Shown here one piece after another: positions 62,196-64,000 of a stretch of 64,000 bases of DNA. The DNA comes from a bacterium (GTDB lineage Bacteria; Vulcanimicrobiota; Vulcanimicrobiia; Vulcanimicrobiales; Vulcanimicrobiaceae), in the NCBI GenBank assembly GCA_021805775.1, contig JAJZED010000004.1, positions 64,001 through 128,000 on the forward strand. The letters run 5' to 3'. A program made the position numbers and the translations under genes. Below the pieces are notes generated by a model. That model was given only the letters and a program-made list of their open reading frames with translations, made no database searches and was not told where the DNA came from. Position 1 is the stretch's first letter. Each line of letters starts with the position of its first letter.

Positions 62196-62843
62196 ATGGC
62201 AATGACCCAGCCGGCCCCTGCAGGGCTGGACTATCACGAACGCGGCGACGAAGATCTCGTTGCGACAGCGAAGAGCGGCGATAGCCTTGCGATGGAGTTC
62301 TTACTCAACAAATACAAGAACTTCGTTCGCATCAAGGCTAAGAGCTACTTCCTCATCGGCGCGGATCGTGAAGATATCATCCAAGAAGGCATGATCGGCT
62401 TGTATAAGGCCGTCCGCGATTTCAAAGCCGATAAGCTCTCGAGCTTTCGCGCGTTCGCCGAACTATGTATTACGCGTCAGATCATTACCGCGATTAAGAC
62501 CGCGACGCGTCAGAAGCATATTCCGCTGAACCAATATATATCGTTGAACAAACCGATCTACGACGAAGATAGCGAACGGACGTTGCTCGATGTGATGCCG
62601 GCGCAAAAGTCAGGCGATCCCGAAGAACTCGTCGTGACGCAGGAAGTCTCCGACGATATCCGGCAGCGCATTCGCCAAAATCTCTCGGATCTCGAATCGC
62701 AGGTACTCGAATCGTACCTCGAAGGAAAGAGCTACCAGGAGATGGCGCGCGACCTCGGCCGCCACGTCAAATCGATCGATAATGCGCTGCAGCGCGTCAA
62801 ACGGAAGATCGAAAAAAACCTGGCGGAGTTCGAGTTTAAGTAA
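62196..62843 (+). CDS. sigH: RNA polymerase sigma factor SigH (Spo0H-like)
   Basis: 215 residues. Region 2 is LLNKYKNFVRIKAKSYFLIGADREDIIQEGMIGLYKAVRDF, followed by FAELCITRQIITAIKTATRQKH. Region 4 has LSDLESQVLESYLEGKSYQEMARDLGRHVKSIDNALQRVKRKI. Region 3 is reduced, as in Bacillus SigH. In Bacillus sigH controls entry into stationary phase and sporulation; no sporulation gene is otherwise visible here. It lies after rlmB, as in Firmicutes, without the intervening rae1/yacP. Confidence 0.92.
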   Translation: MAMTQPAPAGLDYHERGDEDLVATAKSGDSLAMEFLLNKYKNFVRIKAKSYFLIGADREDIIQEGMIGLYKAVRDFKADKLSSFRAFAELCITRQIITAIKTATRQKHIPLNQYISLNKPIYDEDSERTLLDVMPAQKSGDPEELVVTQEVSDDIRQRIRQNLSDLESQVLESYLEGKSYQEMARDLGRHVKSIDNALQRVKRKIEKNLAEFEFK

Positions 62844-62917
62844 GAGCCTGTAGGCGGCAGTGTGGGGCGGCTGCGCTGAGAACGATTGAACTCGTTCGGT
62901 CGGCCCTGCGCTGCAGG

Positions 62918-63262
62918 TTATTTTTCGCGCCGCGATCCAAGGGTTGCGACGATCCGTTCGTAGATCGCCTCGCGGTCTTCGAGCGGATCGACGACGAAAG
63001 TTTCGCTGTCGCGGCCGTTGCTTGGAGCGATGCAGACGGTTACGAGGCCCTTCGCGCAGAGGTCCATACACGATGTCGAAATTGCCCGTATCGGCCCCCA
63101 CCGGCCGCGCTCCTTGAGCGCGGCTTTGAGCCAATCGCGCAAGCGCACGTCGCCGTGTCGCCGTGCGATCTCCGGCGTTTCGTCGGGAATGCGCTCCGCG
63201 GAACAGCGGTCGCAGACGAGTGCGAGGCCGCCCGCGCGCCACTTGGGACGTACGCTTTGCAT
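62918..63262 (-). CDS. Thioredoxin-like [2Fe-2S] ferredoxin-type protein (probable)
   Basis: 114 residues from ATG 63262, with GGAGATCC before it. CDRC near residue 17 and SCMDLCAKG near residue 70 supply four cysteines in the arrangement of thioredoxin-like ferredoxins (usually CxGxCxxGP). GPIRAISTS and the acidic ending DPLEDREAIYERI fit the fold. It lies between sigH and the tRNA genes on the opposite strand. A simple zinc-binding role cannot be excluded. Confidence 0.55.
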   Translation of the reverse strand: MQSVRPKWRAGGLALVCDRCSAERIPDETPEIARRHGDVRLRDWLKAALKERGRWGPIRAISTSCMDLCAKGLVTVCIAPSNGRDSETFVVDPLEDREAIYERIVATLGSRREK

Positions 63263-63285
63263 GGAGGATCTCCCGGGCGAAGCAA

Positions 63286-63361
63286 TGGAGCCGACGGTGG
63301 GACTCGAACCCACGATTGGCAGTTTACAAAACTGCTGCTGTAGCCGCTGAGCCACGTCGGC
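63286..63361 (-). tRNA. tRNA-Thr (UGU)
   Basis: Acceptor stem GCCGACG pairs with CGTCGGC. The anticodon stem GCAGT/ACTGC region gives the loop TTTGTAA with anticodon TGT; the T loop is TTCGAGT. CCA is encoded (63286-63288 on the plus strand as TGG). It is opposite in direction to the next three tRNA genes. Confidence 0.95.
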
Positions 63362-63444
63362 GGAGAGCGCGAGCTTCCACGCCTCTCGCACGCACCCTCC
63401 GCGGCGCTGCGGGAGGGCGGTGGCGAGGATTTTGTCGAGAGTCG

Positions 63445-63473
63445 TTGCGAGGAGTCTTGGGGTTTGGTATCGT
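63445..63473 (+). promoter_or_regulatory. Candidate promoter of the tRNA Tyr-Gly-Thr cluster
   Basis: TTGCGA (63445-63450), 17-base spacer, TATCGT (63468-63473); four of six matches in each box. The predicted start, near 63480, lies 25 bases before tRNA-Tyr. No other promoter-like pair is visible in the 143-base gap. Confidence 0.45.
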
Positions 63474-63504
63474 ACCGTCCGGAGCCGTCGAGAGATGGCC
63501 GCGT

Positions 63505-63592
63505 GGGTAGGTGGTCGAGTGGTTAAAGGCACCGGACTGTAAATTCGGCGCGCGAAAGCGCTACGCTGGTTCGAATCCAGCCCTGCCCACCA
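63505..63592 (+). tRNA. tRNA-Tyr (GUA)
   Basis: Acceptor GGGTAGG pairs with CCTGCCC (one T-G pair). The anticodon loop CTGTAAA carries GTA. A long variable arm (GCGCGCGAAAGCGC region) and the T arm GCTGG/CCAGC are present. CCA is encoded. 88 bases in all. Confidence 0.96.
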
Positions 63593-63593
63593 C

Positions 63594-63667
63594 GCGGGCG
63601 TTGCATAGTGGTAGTGCTTCTGCCTTCCAAGCAGACAGCGCGGGTTCGATTCCCGCCGCCCGCTCCA
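63594..63667 (+). tRNA. tRNA-Gly (UCC)
   Basis: Acceptor GCGGGCG pairs with CGCCCGC; anticodon loop CTTCCAA gives TCC; T arm GCGGG/CCCGC. CCA is encoded. It starts one base after tRNA-Tyr. Confidence 0.96.
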
Positions 63668-63676
63668 AGTGGGAAC

Positions 63677-63751
63677 GCCGTTGTAGCTCAGTGGTAGAGC
63701 ACGTCCTTGGTAAGGACGAGGTCATGGGTTCAATCCCCATCAACGGCTCCA
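63677..63751 (+). tRNA. tRNA-Thr (GGU)
   Basis: Acceptor GCCGTTG pairs with CAACGGC; the anticodon stem CGTCC/GGACG encloses TTGGTAA with anticodon GGT; the T loop is TTCAATC. CCA is encoded. The integrase gene lies 78 bases downstream, so the 3' half of this gene is the likely attachment site. Confidence 0.95.
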
Positions 63752-63828
63752 TCTAAAGCCCATAACCACGGGATTTTTCTTTTCTTAGCCGTTTGATTGG
63801 CCCACATTTGGCCCACGGAGCCTGTTTT
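63752..63828. other. Candidate attachment-site region between tRNA-Thr and the integrase
   Basis: 77 bases, AT-rich for this genome, with a direct repeat TTGGCCCAC at 63797-63805 and 63808-63816 (11-base period). The position next to a tRNA 3' end and an integrase is what is expected for attL or attR with arm-type sites. The other junction is outside the window. Confidence 0.45.
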
Positions 63829-64000
63829 TCATCGCCTCGATAGGGCCTTCTCAAAGGCTGCGTCGAGCCGATCGGCGGCCTCGCTGTTCATCCCTCGGAG
63901 GACGTGGGCGTATACGTCGCCCGTAACCCCGACCGTGCTATGGCCGAGTAGCCCCGAAACGACCGTGAGGGGCGATCCGGCCTTTATCTGTATCGACGCA
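63829..64000 (-). CDS. Tyrosine recombinase (phage-type integrase), C-terminal end only
   Basis: The frame enters from the right edge and ends with TGA at 63829-63831. About 56 residues are present, including the catalytic C-terminal motifs GLLGHSTVGVTGDVYAHV, with the conserved His and the nucleophile Tyr of the H-x-x-R...Y arrangement. The remainder lies beyond the window. It marks one end of a prophage, integrative element or genomic island. Confidence 0.92.
   Translation of the reverse strand, partial: ASIQIKAGSPLTVVSGLLGHSTVGVTGDVYAHVLRGMNSEAADRLDAAFEKALSRR

Noticed and set aside
62196-62843. SigH as evidence for sporulation
   Set aside because: No other sporulation gene is visible here, and SigH-like factors occur in non-sporing bacteria.
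63511-63756. ORFs of 81 and 63 codons across the tRNA cluster
   Set aside because: They are read through tRNA genes; such ORFs are a known annotation artefact.

Overview
The window is a dense, high-GC bacterial chromosome segment. Most genes overlap by 4 bases (ATGA, GTGA or TAATG), and there are few non-coding gaps. Gene content points to a diderm bacterium (TolC-type outer-membrane channel, HlyD/EmrB pump, LolA-like protein) that also carries gene orders best known from Firmicutes: yacL-ispD-ispF-(gltX)-cysE-cysS-rlmB-sigH and fakA-plsX-fakB-fakB. This mix fits poorly sampled lineages near the Terrabacteria, such as Eremiobacterota/WPS-2 or Armatimonadota-like phyla. That placement is inference; no rRNA or marker comparison was possible.

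Layout. 1-3354: histidine degradation (hutU 3' part, hutI, a HutF-like amidohydrolase). 3322-4119: beta-lactamase-fold serine hydrolase, convergent. 4183-10312: operon of a STAS protein, a LolA-like secreted protein, TetR, HlyD/EmrA, EmrB and TolC, preceded by twin 20-bp repeats that look like operators. 10437-19478 (minus): complete pentose phosphate operon read tkt, tal-pgi fusion, gnd, zwf, opcA, pgl. 19592-21564: dapD and a dapC-like aminotransferase (lysine/peptidoglycan). 21551-25599 (minus): M16 protease and aldehyde dehydrogenase. 25659-27896: small DUF167, TraB-like and secreted hypothetical proteins. 28070-30506: a more AT-rich accessory patch with a dead IS1380-family transposase and repeated pieces of an unknown secreted protein. 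30503-32672 (minus): radA then glutamate formimidoyltransferase. 32757-38836: carotenoid cluster (two CrtI-type enzymes, phytoene/squalene synthase family enzyme, acyltransferase, CrtQ-like glycosyltransferase). 38833-44359: cmk, plsC, polyprenyl synthase and a giant GT-C/PMT fusion. 44389-48171: yebC, rpe, thiL, pyridoxal kinase-like, unknown. 48163-50062 (minus): rpmB, a 3-hydroxyisobutyrate dehydrogenase family protein, an alpha/beta hydrolase. 50267-55213: cupredoxin lipoprotein, then the fatty acid kinase/PlsX set. 55206-62843: hemW, yacL, ispD, ispF, an orphan GluRS anticodon-binding domain, cysE, cysS, rlmB, sigH. 62918-64000: ferredoxin-like gene, tRNA genes Thr(UGU), Tyr(GUA), Gly(UCC), Thr(GGU), and the 3' end of a tyrosine recombinase.

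The strongest points for follow-up are: (1) a stand-alone C-terminal GluRS domain sitting exactly where gltX belongs; (2) a mobile element apparently inserted at the last gene of a thrU-tyrU-glyT-thrT-like tRNA cluster; (3) a near-consensus promoter for sigH whose 17-bp spacer contains a perfect 6-bp inverted repeat; (4) a 1086-residue double GT-C glycosyltransferase with an internal beta-rich insert; (5) a two-FakB fatty acid kinase operon in which the second FakB lacks conserved C-terminal residues. I saw no CRISPR array, rRNA gene or intact insertion sequence.
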